Made by a program: the position numbers and the translations under genes. Positions 33,776 through 64,000 of a stretch of 64,000 nt of DNA are shown piece after piece (position 1 is the first letter of the stretch; each line of letters starts with the position of its first letter). This stretch comes from Eudorina sp. 2006-703-Eu-15 (Eukaryota > Chlorophyta > Chlorophyceae > Chlamydomonadales > Volvocaceae), in the NCBI GenBank assembly GCA_003117195.1, contig BDSI01000053.1:144457-208456 (forward strand), in the 5' to 3' direction. The notes below the pieces were generated by a model that ran no database searches, had not been told where the DNA came from, and worked only from the letters and a program-made list of their open reading frames with translations.

Positions 33776-33983
33776 GGGAGAAATGTACGGCATCATGAAT
33801 TGCTTAGATTTTGAGATAACAAAGATAGAATCTTATAGAAAGCCTAAAGATATATCCACCTGCCAAGTAAAAGATCTACGATGTCTAGACTAGCGTAATA
33901 TGAGCGGTAGCAACAATTTGCCGTTGCTAGGAATAAAACAGAAAATATATTACTGAACCTGTCTCAACAGAAATGCTAGCGGG

Positions 33984-45178
<11,195 letters not shown>

Positions 45179-45848
45179 CGGACGGGTCGCATGAGAAGGG
45201 CGGTGGAGAGGGAAGCGGGAGGGGGAGGGGGAGGGGGAGGTTTATAAGAAGAAAAGGAAAAACCCAAATCGAGAAAGGGGGGAAGTGGCAGTGCTGGCGC
45301 TGCTGCTGCCTGTGGTGGTCGTGGAGGTGGGATATCCATCGGAGGCGTCGGGAAAGATGACACCAGCGGCTGCGCTGTCTCATTGCCGCGAAGGTGTGGA
45401 GTGGAGCCACTCCCTCATTCACGGCACGTAGAGACCACCCACTGACCAGAGGTGGCTTCCCTGCTTCGCAGAAGGTCCAGGGGGAAGGGAAGGCTTGGTG
45501 TGGCTGCGGCGGGCGGATGGCCCCGGCCTGGGCGTCGGGGGGGGGGCGGGGGGGGGGGGAGGGGGAGGGGGGGGGCCGCCCTGCCTTCCTGTGTCCGGTC
45601 CGGGCTGCTTTTGCTCCCGCGGGCGGGGCGGGGGCGGGGGCGGGGGCGGGGCGGGGCCGGTTGCGGGGGCGGGGGCGGTTGCCGGTTGCCGGTGCGGGGG
45701 CGGGGGCGGGGCGGTTGCCGGTGCGGGGCGGGGCGGGGCCGGTTGCCGGTGCGGGGGCGGGGGCGGGGCCGGGGGGCGGGGGCGGGCCGGTTGCCGGTGG
45801 CGGGGCGGGGGGCGGGGCGGGGGCGGGCGGCGGGGCGGGGGCGGGGGG

Positions 45849-45890
<42 letters not shown>

Positions 45891-48289
45891 CGGGGGCGGG
45901 GGCGGGGGGCTGCGGAGGGTTGTCGCGGCTGACCACCGGGGGCCGGGGGGGGCCCGTTGCGCGGGGTTGCGGTGGGAATGGCCCTGATACTGGAAATGGG
46001 AAACACGGGTAACGGGTAACGGTCAGTGGGCTCCAGCCCCCAGGTCGTACGAACGCGCACATTGCCACTCATCACACACGGGGGGTCAAGGGCGGGAACC
46101 AAGGGTCCAATGGCGGTGTGCCGTACGACCGGGGGATGGCCGTGGCATCCGGTTCGCATCTGCGGCGGTATCTCCCACCCGCCCGGGGGCGGGGCGGGGG
46201 GTGGGGGTGGTATCGTTGCGGTGTCCTGTCCCGCAGACAGGGTGAAGCAGCACCACCTTCCATCCATGTGCCTGGCCGTTCGCGAGCCAGCTGATGAGGA
46301 GCACGTGTCAAAAGGTATACAGCGGCTTTGTTGGAGAGAGATGCCCCGAATCAGAGGAGGAAGGCCAGCAGCGCGCGGCGCACAGAGCTGTGGCGGGTGG
46401 GCCGGTGCTTTGGTAAGGGTGGGGGGGGCGGGATGCGGGGCGGTGCAGGGGGACTGACCCCGCTGCACGTACCCGCCGGATGGGGTACGACGTGGGGTGA
46501 TTTTTGGGGGTTTTTTGGGGGGTGAGGGCCGGGGTCGGGACCCCGAGGGTGAACTGGGTGGGGGTGACGACCCGAAGCGAGTGGGGGCGGCGGGGTCGCG
46601 CAACGTCCGCCGTCATAGTGGCAATGGAAATGACAATGGCAATTATGATGGTGATGGGGATGGGGATGGGGATGGCGGTGGTTGTGGAAATGGAAATGGA
46701 AATGGAAACGGTGATGGTGATGGTGATGGATATACAGTGGGTTCCATATGCCGTACCCTTCGAGGAGGGTACGGCAAGAGCCGGTGAGCGGGAGGGGCGA
46801 CGGGTCAGCCCGCCCATAAGGCCCGGGAGGATCGGAGGAAGGCTTGGAGCCGCGATTCGGGGATCCTGGTGATCATATGATGTGCTGCGTCACGATGCCG
46901 TACTATTGAGAGAGACAGAGAGGCGTCCGCGCGAACTGCCGCCGCTCTGGCCATGGCCAGCAAGAAGCCCCGTCCGTTGCCGTGACCACCCAAATGGAGG
47001 GGAGCCGAAGTGGCCCGCGAGGCGGATCGCGCTTGCGTGGCCTGTGTGCCTATCATGAGCAGGCGCGGTACGTGGGACTCGTGAGGGTGGTTGGCGGTGG
47101 TTAGCCTTTTCAGTTGGCCGTCGTACTGATATGCATGCCCGGCTCGTTGGCCATGTTTCGCTTCGTTTATTGGTGTTCATTTATGCAGCTTTCAGGTTCC
47201 TGAACTGTCCATGTTTCGCAGGAGGGAGATTTCTTATAAGGCGCGCTAACGGAAGGCGTCCGCTAGGGGCTAGGCCCTGGGGTCGTAAGGGGTCTTATAT
47301 CTCGTATTATTATTATAAAGGATGTTACAGCGGACCCCGCTAGGGTCATCGGTGACAGCCAACGGCGACAGCCGAGGCTTCCTCACCACAAACTGCATAA
47401 ACCTCGTATGCAATGTCGGTTGTTCCGGCGGGTCTACCACTACTGGACCATGATAGGGTAACCCATGCTGTGAACCACACATCGCACCACATCCGGCCAC
47501 ATCGGACCACACCTAGCCCCTAGCGCCCACGCAGGGACTGACCGACGGGCTGGCAAGCGAGGGCACAGGGCGCATGGCCTGTCGGGGTGCGACCGATTGG
47601 GCGGATTGGGTGTCGTCAGATGCGGAAGCATCCGCCGGAAAGCGAATGGCTCGGTCCGGTCTCAGGCTGTCTCAGGGCGAGGATGTCAGGTCATGACACG
47701 TGGCGGTGAGGTACATGCATTTGGATATCGGCCATCCATGGGATTGTCGCCATTTCGATGTGTTTTATTTTTTGCATCAGTCCTGAGAACATTGGCTCCC
47801 TTAGTAAGCCCTGACCTACCGGACAACGGAAGTCCCAGCAAACCGCTGCGTCCGGTCTGCGGTTATCGGTTAGCGCCTGCTTAGGCGCACGCTTGACCGC
47901 ATCAGGAACGGCGAGGCCTCTATTACATAACAGCTATCGTCCTAACGCTATGTTTCAAACCTTGTTGCGATTATGACAAGGCGCGCAGCAAGACCTGTGT
48001 GAACCTGAGTATAGTGTAGGGTTGGTAAGGGCGACCACGACCTACCAAAACGACTAGGTAGATGTTGTGATTTACCATGGATCCAGCTGCAAGATCTAGC
48101 GCATCTTTTGAACTGGAGAGAGGGTCGCGGGAGGATATCTCAGTTCCCAACAGAAGGGCATCGCATCGGTCAGCTTCAAACGCACGACGAGCAAACCTCG
48201 GTACGGCTGTATTGTTAAGTATTACTTAACAATGTGATACGAAGACAACAGGACCGCTTATGATTGCACGAATTGCAGTTGATGACGAC
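45179..48289. other. Region downstream of paralogue B, before the N gap
   Basis: This region starts with a G-rich minisatellite (GGGGCGG, GCCGGTTGCCGGTGC) at 45615-45910, including a run of 41 G at 45850-45890. GGAAAT/GGTGAT repeats lie at 46640-46735. From about 46860 the sequence becomes less GC-rich and repeat-poor. It has a 14-base inverted repeat (47261 and 47512) and a perfect hairpin at 48211-48233. No gene is recognised. The missing N-terminal exons of the transporter were looked for here and not found. Confidence 0.5.
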
Positions 48290-48592
48290 NNNNNNNNNNN
48301 NNNNNNNNNNNNNNNNNNNNNNNNNNNNNNNNNNNNNNNNNNNNNNNNNNNNNNNNNNNNNNNNNNNNNNNNNNNNNNNNNNNNNNNNNNNNNNNNNNNN
48401 NNNNNNNNNNNNNNNNNNNNNNNNNNNNNNNNNNNNNNNNNNNNNNNNNNNNNNNNNNNNNNNNNNNNNNNNNNNNNNNNNNNNNNNNNNNNNNNNNNNN
48501 NNNNNNNNNNNNNNNNNNNNNNNNNNNNNNNNNNNNNNNNNNNNNNNNNNNNNNNNNNNNNNNNNNNNNNNNNNNNNNNNNNNNNNNNNNNN
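48290..48592. other. Assembly gap (303 N)
   Basis: This is a run of 303 ambiguous bases. The right flank starts inside a copy of dispersed repeat R3, so the break probably falls in repetitive DNA. Confidence 0.99.
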
Positions 48593-50137
48593 TCATCAAA
48601 AGGCTGCGGTGTCGGAAGAACGCTGTCGATTTGGCGCGCTTGTGAGTGAGGGGGTTTAGGGGGTGAGGGGGTGAGGGTTGAGGGGGTCGTTCTCGGCCGA
48701 GCAACTCCCTCCCGTCCCTCCGCCGGCCCGTCCGAGGGTCCACTGTCCACCTCGCCCCTGGCCTGGCCCTGGCCCTGGCCCCGTTTCCCAACTTCTCCCT
48801 CCCTCCCTCCCTCCCTCCCTCCCTCCTCCCCCCCCCCCCCCCTCCCCTCCCTCCCTCCCCCCTCCCTCCCTCCCCTCCCTCCCTCCCTCCCTCCCTCCCT
48901 CCCTCCCTCCCTCCCCTCCCTCCCTCCCTCCCTCCCTCCCTCCCTCCCTCCCTCCCTCCCTCCTCCCTCCCTCCCTCCCTCCCTCCTCCCTCCCTCCCTC
49001 CCTCCTCCCTCCCTCCCTCCCTCCCTCCCTCCCTCCCTCCCTCCCTCCCTCCCTCCCTCCCCCTCCCTCCCTCCTCCCTCCCTCCCTCCCTCCTCCCTCC
49101 CTCCCTCCCTCCCTCCCCCTCCCTCCCTCCCTCCCTCCCTCCCTCCCTCCCTCCCTCCCTCCCTCCCTCCCTCCCTCCCTCCTCCCCCTCCCTCCCTCCC
49201 CTCCCTCCCCCTCCCTCCCTCCTCCCTCCCTCCCTCCCTCCCTCCCTCCCTCCCTCCCTCCCTCCCTCCTCCCTCCCTCTCCCCCCTGGCGCCGGGCCCT
49301 CTGCTGCCGGGCCGCTGACATGTCGTACCTGCTGTACACGGCGGCCGTGACGGCGGCGGCGAGCGACGGTGCGCACGTGTGTGTGGGCATGGGTATGCGC
49401 TGCTCGGCGGCGGCGGCGGCGACGACGACGGCAATGACGGCCCGTTTCCCCTCCCCCCCCCCCACACACACCTGCGGCTTACTCAGATCACGCCCGTGTC
49501 GTACAAACGTGAGTGCAGGCGTGACCTTACGTCGATGTAGTCGATGTAGTCCGTGTCGTCTGCCTCCTCAACCCCCAGCTTAACACACCCCGGCCTCCGT
49601 TGCTGTTCGTTGGTTGCTTGGGTTTATCCGCTGAACACCCCACCCACCCGCCAACCCCCAGCTTGACTCTTGCTGCAGCCCTCGCGGGGGCCACCTCAGC
49701 ACCGATACCAGGGCCGGTGGTTAGGAGGCGGCAGGGAGTTAGTTGCACACAGCGCGACGCAAAGTACGGCACTTAGACGCAACCGCACACGCTTTGCGGA
49801 CCTGCACTGCTTGTCGTACTGATCAGCCACTCTGCCCGGCCACCATGCATCAATCGCTCCTCACCCCCCCCGTCCCACACTTCACCCGACCTGCCCTCCT
49901 CTCCCGCCCTCACGTGAAGACAGCGACAGCAGCGCCCTCCCCCTCCTCCCCCTCCGCACCATCCTCCTACCCCTCCTCCCCCCCTCCCCCCCTCTCCCCC
50001 TCCCCCTCTTCCGCCCCCTCCTCCGCCCCCTCCCCCTCCTCCGCCCCGTCCTCCGCCTCCTCCGCCCCCTCCTCCTCCGCCCCTTCTCCGCCCCTCCTAC
50101 CCTCCTCCCCTCCCCCCTCCCCCTCCCCCCCTTCCAG
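48593..50137. other. Region between the N gap and the first visible transporter exon
   Basis: This region holds an R3 fragment (48593-48650) and a long (CCCT)n tract at 48797-49280. A short frame starting M-S-Y-L-L-Y-T at 49320 ends near a possible donor, and a C-rich stretch at 49930-50137 leads to the first recognisable transporter exon. None of it encodes the expected first transmembrane helices of the transporter. Confidence 0.45.
48797..49280. repeat. (CCCT)n pyrimidine tract
   Basis: Nearly 480 bases of C and T right of the assembly gap. Long Gly/Arg/Glu or Ser/Pro/Leu frames across it are artefacts. Confidence 0.95.
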
Positions 50138-58468
<8,331 letters not shown>

Positions 58469-60340
58469 TGGCGGCGGCGGCGGCGGCGGCGGGGCGCAGT
58501 GGCAACGCGATTCGCGTCGTGACTGGCGGCGGCGGCGGCGGTGTTGGCGTCGGCGACGGGGGCATCTTTGCTGGGGCCGCCAGCGGCGGCAGCGGCGGTG
58601 CGTTGGCACCGACGGGACTGGCGGCGTCGGTGGCGCCCCGGCCGCCGCCAGCGGGCCATTCGTGAGCGGCGGGGGGCCAGCGGTTTGCCGATCAAGGGCG
58701 GGGCTGTGGTGGTGGGCCCACGAGGCCTGGGTGCGAGCGCCAAAGGTGACCGCCATTCCCCTCTCAGGTGGGGCGGAACTGAATCGCAGCTAACACGGTC
58801 TCCATGGGTCAGGCAATGTCGAGGGGCTCTGTCCTGAATTCCTGTGTGGCGTGTATGAGGCGGGGGCGGAGGGGCGCCCAAATGCCGTACACACGTACGT
58901 ATGGTGACCGGTCGGCCGCCAAGCCATGCAGCGGCTTGGTATGACGGCCGTATGGTGTTTGCGGTGATTGGGGCCAGTCGTCGCCGTTGGAGTGTGTCAG
59001 GTTGTGTGTGAGCTTCTGTGTGGTGGTTGGTGGTTGGTGGTGGTGGGTAATCATGAATGAGAAGGCTGGGGAGATCAGGTCATCATCGCTCGTTCACGCG
59101 AACGCCTAATAACAGTATTATGTGTATGCCGTGAATCAATGGGTGATGTGACAGCGAGGGCGAGGTGGGAGAGAGGGCGAGGAGGGGTGCAGTAATGCTG
59201 CGTCCGATTCGTGTACGCCCAGTCCTGACACCCAGGACGTGGGCTGTGTACGACGACACTCCCTCAGCACGAGGGGTCGGTGGGGGGCCGAGCACGAGGG
59301 GGGGTGGGGGGAGGCGACACCCGACACCCGAATGGGCAGGGTTTTGCACAGGTTGATGGCATGGGCTTAGTCAGGATGAGACGGTGTGCTGGTTCGGTTG
59401 CGGTGGCCAAGGGTAGTCCGCCGGCCGGGTGATCTGCAGAAGTAATGCTGCTGTACAGATGCAGGCGAGACACACGGCATGTGCACGGAACAGAACCATT
59501 ACCAGCGATAGCGTTGTAGCGGCGGCGCGCTGGAATCGAGGTCCCAGACCGCAGCGGCCAAGCGGCCCGTACGTGCGCGGCGCCTACACCTGATGAGCCT
59601 ACACCTCGCGCCGCGTCTTTGTACTGCGTGCGCTTCATCAGACCGTCCCGCTCGTCCCTGGTCGTCCCTGTGCGCTGCCTGATATGGAATGTGCCAACAA
59701 GGGGGGCGCGGCGCCGTCCGGAGGAACCCCACACGCGCCGTTAGTCAGTCCCCACAACAATATGCGGAAACCCAACGCGTTGCCGGCGAATGCGACACCA
59801 TCACACCCGGGACACGCGAGCACGGACACGCGAGCGAGCAAAGGCGCTCGGAGCGCCCCCACTTCGAAGAAGACATCACGGAAGAGACACCGCTGCAGCC
59901 CAGCCGCCACCCTGGAGACACCCCACATCTGCCTCGGCACAGATCAATCACTCATACCCCAACGACCTACCCTTTCCCATCCCCTGCACATATGCAAGCC
60001 GTCGTTTCCGCGCGCGCCCTAATAAGAGCCAGGAACTGAGAACGTAGCACGCACACACATGCCAGTGCTGACCCAGGCCCATCCACACAAGTCGTCACGG
60101 GCCAAACAAACGACCGTGACACATAACAACAACTCGATGCGAGGTGTCCACCGCGATGAGAGTCGCTGCATGCCGTGTGAGGCCGGGCGCATCCCTCCCC
60201 TTGCTGCAGATCGCAGCTTATTGCGCGAGCCCCCGGCTTGCAGCGGACCGGTTCGGATGATGATAACCGATGCAGCGCTCCCGCCAGTCAATTCCTTGCC
60301 GAGTCAATCCACTCCCGGCTTGCCACCGACGCGACCGAGT
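58469..60340. other. Convergent intergenic region between NAT and ArfGAP genes
   Basis: This region receives the 3' ends of both genes. The first 200 bases are GGC-rich and could be a structured 3' UTR. Short repeated words such as GTACGG occur. I see no gene, and no clear polyadenylation signal (TGTAA) close to either stop codon. Confidence 0.45.
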
Positions 60341-63300
60341 TCAGCTGTTCATGCGGTTCAAGTCGCCGATCAGCTTGGAGGCATACCCCGACAGCGTCTT
60401 CGTCGCCGACACCGCCATCTGCTTCATCTGCTGCATGTCCTGCTTCGCCTGTGGGTCACGGTCAAGGTCAGGGGACAGGACGGACGGACAGCCGCGAAGA
60501 GCGTCGTCTCAAGTCTCAATCGTCATGTCCCAATCAAGGAAGCTTATACCTTGGCGCCCGGGGCGAAGGCCCTCCAGTCGGTCCGTCTGTCCCTTCTGTC
60601 CCTTGCTTCGGCCCAAGGTCAGCGGGCGCAGTTCACACCGCATCGACGCGACCCCCGAGTACAGCCAGCCACATATGCGCTCATCTCGCAGTATCCCAGG
60701 GCTAGGGGTTGGTACAAATCCGGGCTAGGGAGTGGTACAAATCCGGGCTAGGGGTTGGTACAAATCCGGGCTAGGGGGTGGTACAAATCCGGGCGCATAC
60801 CCACAACACCCACCAACCCACCTGGAACGACAGGCGGTTGACGATGTCCGCCGCCGAGATGTCCAGGTCGCCCGACATGCCGCTCGCCATGCTGCCGGTG
60901 CGGCCACCGCCCGCCTCATCTCGTCCAAAAAAGTCCGCGGACGAGATGGCGGACGAGGTCTGGAACTTAGCGAGGCGCGCCTGCCGCTCGTACTCTGCCT
61001 CTGCGTCCTGCTTCTGGAAGTCGCGACTTGAAATGGCCTTGGCGTTCGACAGCTGCTTGAGCTGCGGGCGCGCACGGGTTTTCGAGGCACGAGACATCAT
61101 GAGCAAGGAGGTGGACCCTGCCATGGTGGTGGACCTTGCGCGCTCAGGGGCGCGATGTAGATGGATCAACCGCGGAAGCGACATTGCAAACACCACGCCT
61201 GTCATCGATATTGCGGTTGTGAAAATTGAAGCGCCGGCATGGGCGGGGGGGCCAGACTTGCACACAACATGAAACTCTCCAATGAGCATGCGGCTCTCAG
61301 GATGCACCGCCCCACACTGCAGCTCAAAACGAAACTGGGACATGCCTCTGGTTCTGGTCTGGTTCTCTCAACATGGATAAGGAGCAGCGTCCTTGTGCCT
61401 AAGCTCCATCTCGTTTCCACCCTAGGACAAATCATCCACGCAACATTAAATGAGCCGAATTGCTACGCGGCCCGAGCAGCGCACCTTGCCCGGGTTGCAA
61501 AACATGGACCCACATGGCAACACTAACAGTCAACCAACCATGCCCCCGAGCTTGGTCACCATCACCTGTCCTACCGGCTTCACCAGTGCGGATCCCAACG
61601 CTCTTCCGCTTTACCTACTCCTTCGCAGTGGCTCACGGCGCGGCTTAGTAACAAACGTGGAGCCACGCTATGCATGGCAGACCCCGCTTCGCGCGTGATT
61701 AATTTCCCCCGCCCCCGCCCTCCATCCCGCCAGCGCCCACCTTGGCGTCCTGCACTGCAGGCTCCGCGGGCTTCGGCGGTGCCGCGCCGCCACCAGAGCG
61801 GTTCGCCGGCCGGGACGGGACCGCGAAGAAATCATTACCGCCCCCTCCGCCGATTGTAAGGTGTCCGTCCTTGCCACGCTGGGCAGCCGGCGCTTCCTGT
61901 GGCAGTTCAAGAAGCGGTACCTTCCCCTTGTAGGCAGGTCGTAGGCAGGTCTGACCACAGTTTCCAACATTGAACACCATCGACCGCTTTATGTAATCCC
62001 CACCGCGCTCACCCCCGGTCCTTGCTACCGGTCCCTACATATCATGATCCTGGATTTGTTGAAGTGCGGATGCGCGGAAGCCACAGACGGCAAACGTACA
62101 CTTCGATTTCGTCCTGTCTTCAACCAACCAGGTAGTGATCAGTTCTCGCGCAATTTTCCAACCGTTCAGACATGGCGTGTTGGCCCAGCAACGTTCATGA
62201 CGCAAGAGTGCTCGAAACTTACCGCGTTCAGGGTGTCGTACGCGAAGCGGGAGCCAGCCGTTGCTGCACTGGTGGACGCGGGTTGCACCGCAGCAGCAGC
62301 GCCTGGCTCTGGCTTTGGCGGCTCCGCCGCTGGTGCCTGTATGGCCCAAAGCGGGAAACGATCTAAACGTTGCGGGGGCAAGGAATCATATGCGGCGTGG
62401 ACCTGTGGCCTTCCTGCAATCCCACCAGCACTCGTATGAATTACAAAGCATCCCGGTTCCCTCCCCGCCATGTGATTCGGCGGGTCTGGTGCGGTTATCA
62501 GGAGGGGCAATCCTGGCGCGCTGGTAACCTGGTGTGGTGGCCGGTATGGCTGCATGGGCCCATGGGTGCGCAATCCTTGATAGGGGTTGATGAGATGAGG
62601 CGCCTACAAACTATTTGGGCCCGTTTGGAACACCCGGTCGGGATACGGGTCCACCTTGTAACGTAACATAACAAAGCGTGCCTCAACAGCGCTAACATTT
62701 CGGAAACAATACGCACCAGTCCCGTCCCGCCTGAACAGAAACCGTACCTGCGCAAAAATAGCATCGTCAACCTTGCCCTCCAGCTTTTTAACGCCTAGAC
62801 CTAGCTTTCCGGCCGGCTTCCTCGCGCTGGTCGTCCGGGCTGTGGACGTACGAGGACACGGGCAGAACTAGCGTGATGCACGAGGAGGCAGGGTACAAGA
62901 CGAAACCCTGAGTTTACGCAAAACGTTCTGCAGGTAACTCATTGGTACATGACACAAAACTGTAGCACAAACCCGAAATCTTCGGATTTCCTTCCTCGTC
63001 TTGTTGTATAATTGGACTGCTGACTGACCAAGCGCATGGCATAGCCGCCCCACATTCATGGGGGCCGGTGGGACGGGAGGCCCCAATGCACAACTCACGC
63101 TTGATGGTAGCTGCTGGCTTCGGCACGGTTGGCTTGGCGGGCTCCGCTGCCGGGACAACGTCCGCACCCGCCTCCGCCGGCGCGGCAGCCGACTCGGTCC
63201 GCGCGGCAGCGGGGGCGGGTGCCTGCGCCTCGATGTGCTTAAAGTCGGAAAGCTCATCCCCACGATGCGGTTCCTTTTCGTGGGTGGAGAGGCTGCACGG

Positions 63301-63938
63301 GGTCCCAAAAGGGGTAGGGAGAACGACGCCCGTCCGTGATTTCTCTGCAAGGAAGGCCTGAAGCGTGCTCTAAGGGTGAGCAGCACGCACCTGTGTTGCA
63401 GCGCCTGGACGGAGGCTTTCTGTGCCTCCTTCTCCAGCAGCGCGCGGTAGAGCTGAGCGGCCCTCGACGTATACTGCGCGGCCGCCAACATCCACGACCT
63501 CAACGTAAGATGCGATGCGTACATGTTGAGCTACGCTACACATGCCTGGTCATACCTTCGCCTCTATCTTGTCCGATCCAACATCGTCCCAACCGTGCTG
63601 CTTGAAGTATTGCCGTCCGCGCAGGTTACCACCAGCTGCCATCAGCTGTCAAGGGTGGAACATAGATCGAGTTAGCTGGGTGGACAAGCTGGCAACAGCA
63701 AAGCGTTTAGTCGAACCTTGAGCTGGTCTTGCGTCCATGAGTCCAGAGTTGTCGACCTGCCCAACAGGCAAACATCACTCTTCGCTTATGATCATCTGTC
63801 TAGGCGTGCTTGAACATACCTAACGAAGCTAACGTGAACTCCCAAGCTGCGATGGATTCCAGCACAGTTCAGGCAGATGAAGACTCCATAAGGAACAGAT
63901 GCCCATGTTGGGTTCTTGTTCGGGCAGTCAAAGCAAAC
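60341..63938 (-). CDS. Arf GTPase-activating protein, ARFGAP2/3 (Glo3) type (5' end outside window)
   Basis: This protein stimulates GTP hydrolysis on Arf1 at the Golgi and takes part in COPI vesicle cycling. Minus-strand exons are 63938-63820, 63756-63717, 63645-63556, 63473-63391, 63292-63099, 62839-62748, 62336-62223, 61896-61741, 61061-60822 and 60448-60341, all in phase: 411 residues plus stop. The ArfGAP zinc finger is C-F-D-C, 16 residues, C-L-N-C, followed by the catalytic-arginine motif [14 protein letters not shown]. Next come Q-Y-F-K-Q-H-G-W and [10 protein letters not shown]. An Ala/Pro linker leads to K-L-G-L-G-V-K-K-L, then S-R-F-A-Y-D-T-L, then the two I-S-S motifs of the Glo3 regulatory region (N-A-K-A-I-S-S and [10 protein letters not shown]). 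These exclude the ARFGAP1 type. The start codon and the residues before V-C-F-D lie right of the window. One intron carries a SINE copy. Confidence 0.92.
60701..60795 (+). repeat. About 22-base tandem repeat, 4 units, in the last ArfGAP intron
   Basis: The unit GGCTAGGGGTTGGTACAAAT plus CC is repeated four times with small changes, directly downstream (minus sense) of the donor at 60821. Confidence 0.85.
62457..62662 (+). mobile_element. SINE-like element, copy 2, inside an ArfGAP intron
   Basis: The sequence from CCATGTGATTCGGCGGGT to CGGGTCCACCTTGTAA matches 21930-22137 with scattered substitutions, in the same orientation. It lies in the 62337-62747 intron, antisense to the ArfGAP gene. 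Its T-arm region is degenerate, unlike copy 1. Confidence 0.65.
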
Positions 63939-64000
63939 CTACGGTGAAACACGGTTTGGGCGAGTTACAGAAAAGGTCTGTCGCTGTTACACCCGAGGAA

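Larger units (their letters stand above)
28255..33983. other. 5.7-kb region between paralogues A and B
   Basis: No intact gene is recognised. The region holds a degenerate array of GGATGCTGTGTGCGTGGATT units at 28717-28830, an HMG-box relic at 30795-31174 and a 24-base direct duplication at 31562-31610. It also holds an imperfect direct duplication around 31790-31870 and 31975-32060 and a T-arm-like word at 32107-32121. A 56-base hairpin duplication lies at 32959-33069, followed by a retroelement-like relic and a strong inverted-repeat block at 33234-33775. Sequence from about 32300 to 33980 is clearly less GC-rich than the flanking genes. Confidence 0.5.

Noticed and set aside
48226..49471. 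400-residue minus-strand Glu/Gly/Arg frames across the N gap
   Set aside because: They run through N and the (CCCT)n tract; the composition is entirely repeat-driven.

Overview
The window looks like nuclear DNA of a chlorophyte green alga, most likely volvocine (Chlamydomonas/Volvox relatives). The evidence is very GC-rich exons broken by many short introns, long Ala/Gly/Ser linkers inside otherwise conserved proteins, (GT)n and purine/pyrimidine simple repeats, and plant/algal gene families. It is a scaffold with one 303-base N gap (48290-48592). No bacterial, organellar or CRISPR features were seen. The exon models below were built by hand from protein-family resemblance plus strict agreement of splice-site phase; no database search was run.

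Layout. 600-2269 (minus, running off the left edge) is a SYP5/Vam7-type Qc-SNARE. Head-to-head with it, 2557-16436 (plus) is a VPS3/VPS39/TGFBRAP1-type tethering subunit. Both belong to the endosome-vacuole fusion machinery and they share a 287-bp intergenic promoter region. 16437-23109 is mostly non-coding: a retropepsin-like relic, a possible small two-helix membrane protein on the minus strand (19479-20119) and a tRNA-derived SINE. 23110-28254 and 33984-45178 (both plus) are paralogues, here called A and B, of a large multi-pass membrane protein family with a conserved G-C-I-E-L module between two membrane blocks; I cannot assign a function. Between them lie an HMG-box relic, a retroelement-like relic and strong inverted repeats. 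50138-58468 (plus) is a nucleobase-ascorbate transporter whose N-terminal exons are not visible and may fall in or near the N gap. Convergent with it, 60341-63938 (minus, running off the right edge) is an ARFGAP2/3 (Glo3)-type Arf GTPase-activating protein for COPI traffic. Three of the recognised genes (SNARE, VPS3-like, ArfGAP) are membrane-trafficking genes.

The introns are the most unusual part. A short sequence, here R1 (plus sense ...ATGTCTACCAATTTCCTATAC), recurs in many introns. In three introns it occurs twice in inverted orientation: just downstream of the donor as its reverse complement, and just upstream of the acceptor in the forward sense. This suggests introns built from, or colonised by, an inverted-repeat (introner-like or MITE-like) family. 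Three further dispersed families (R2, R3, R4), a SINE, a 150-bp inverted duplicate and many minisatellites are also described. Three GC-AG introns are supported by phase, and two single-base frame breaks are seen in otherwise clean genes.
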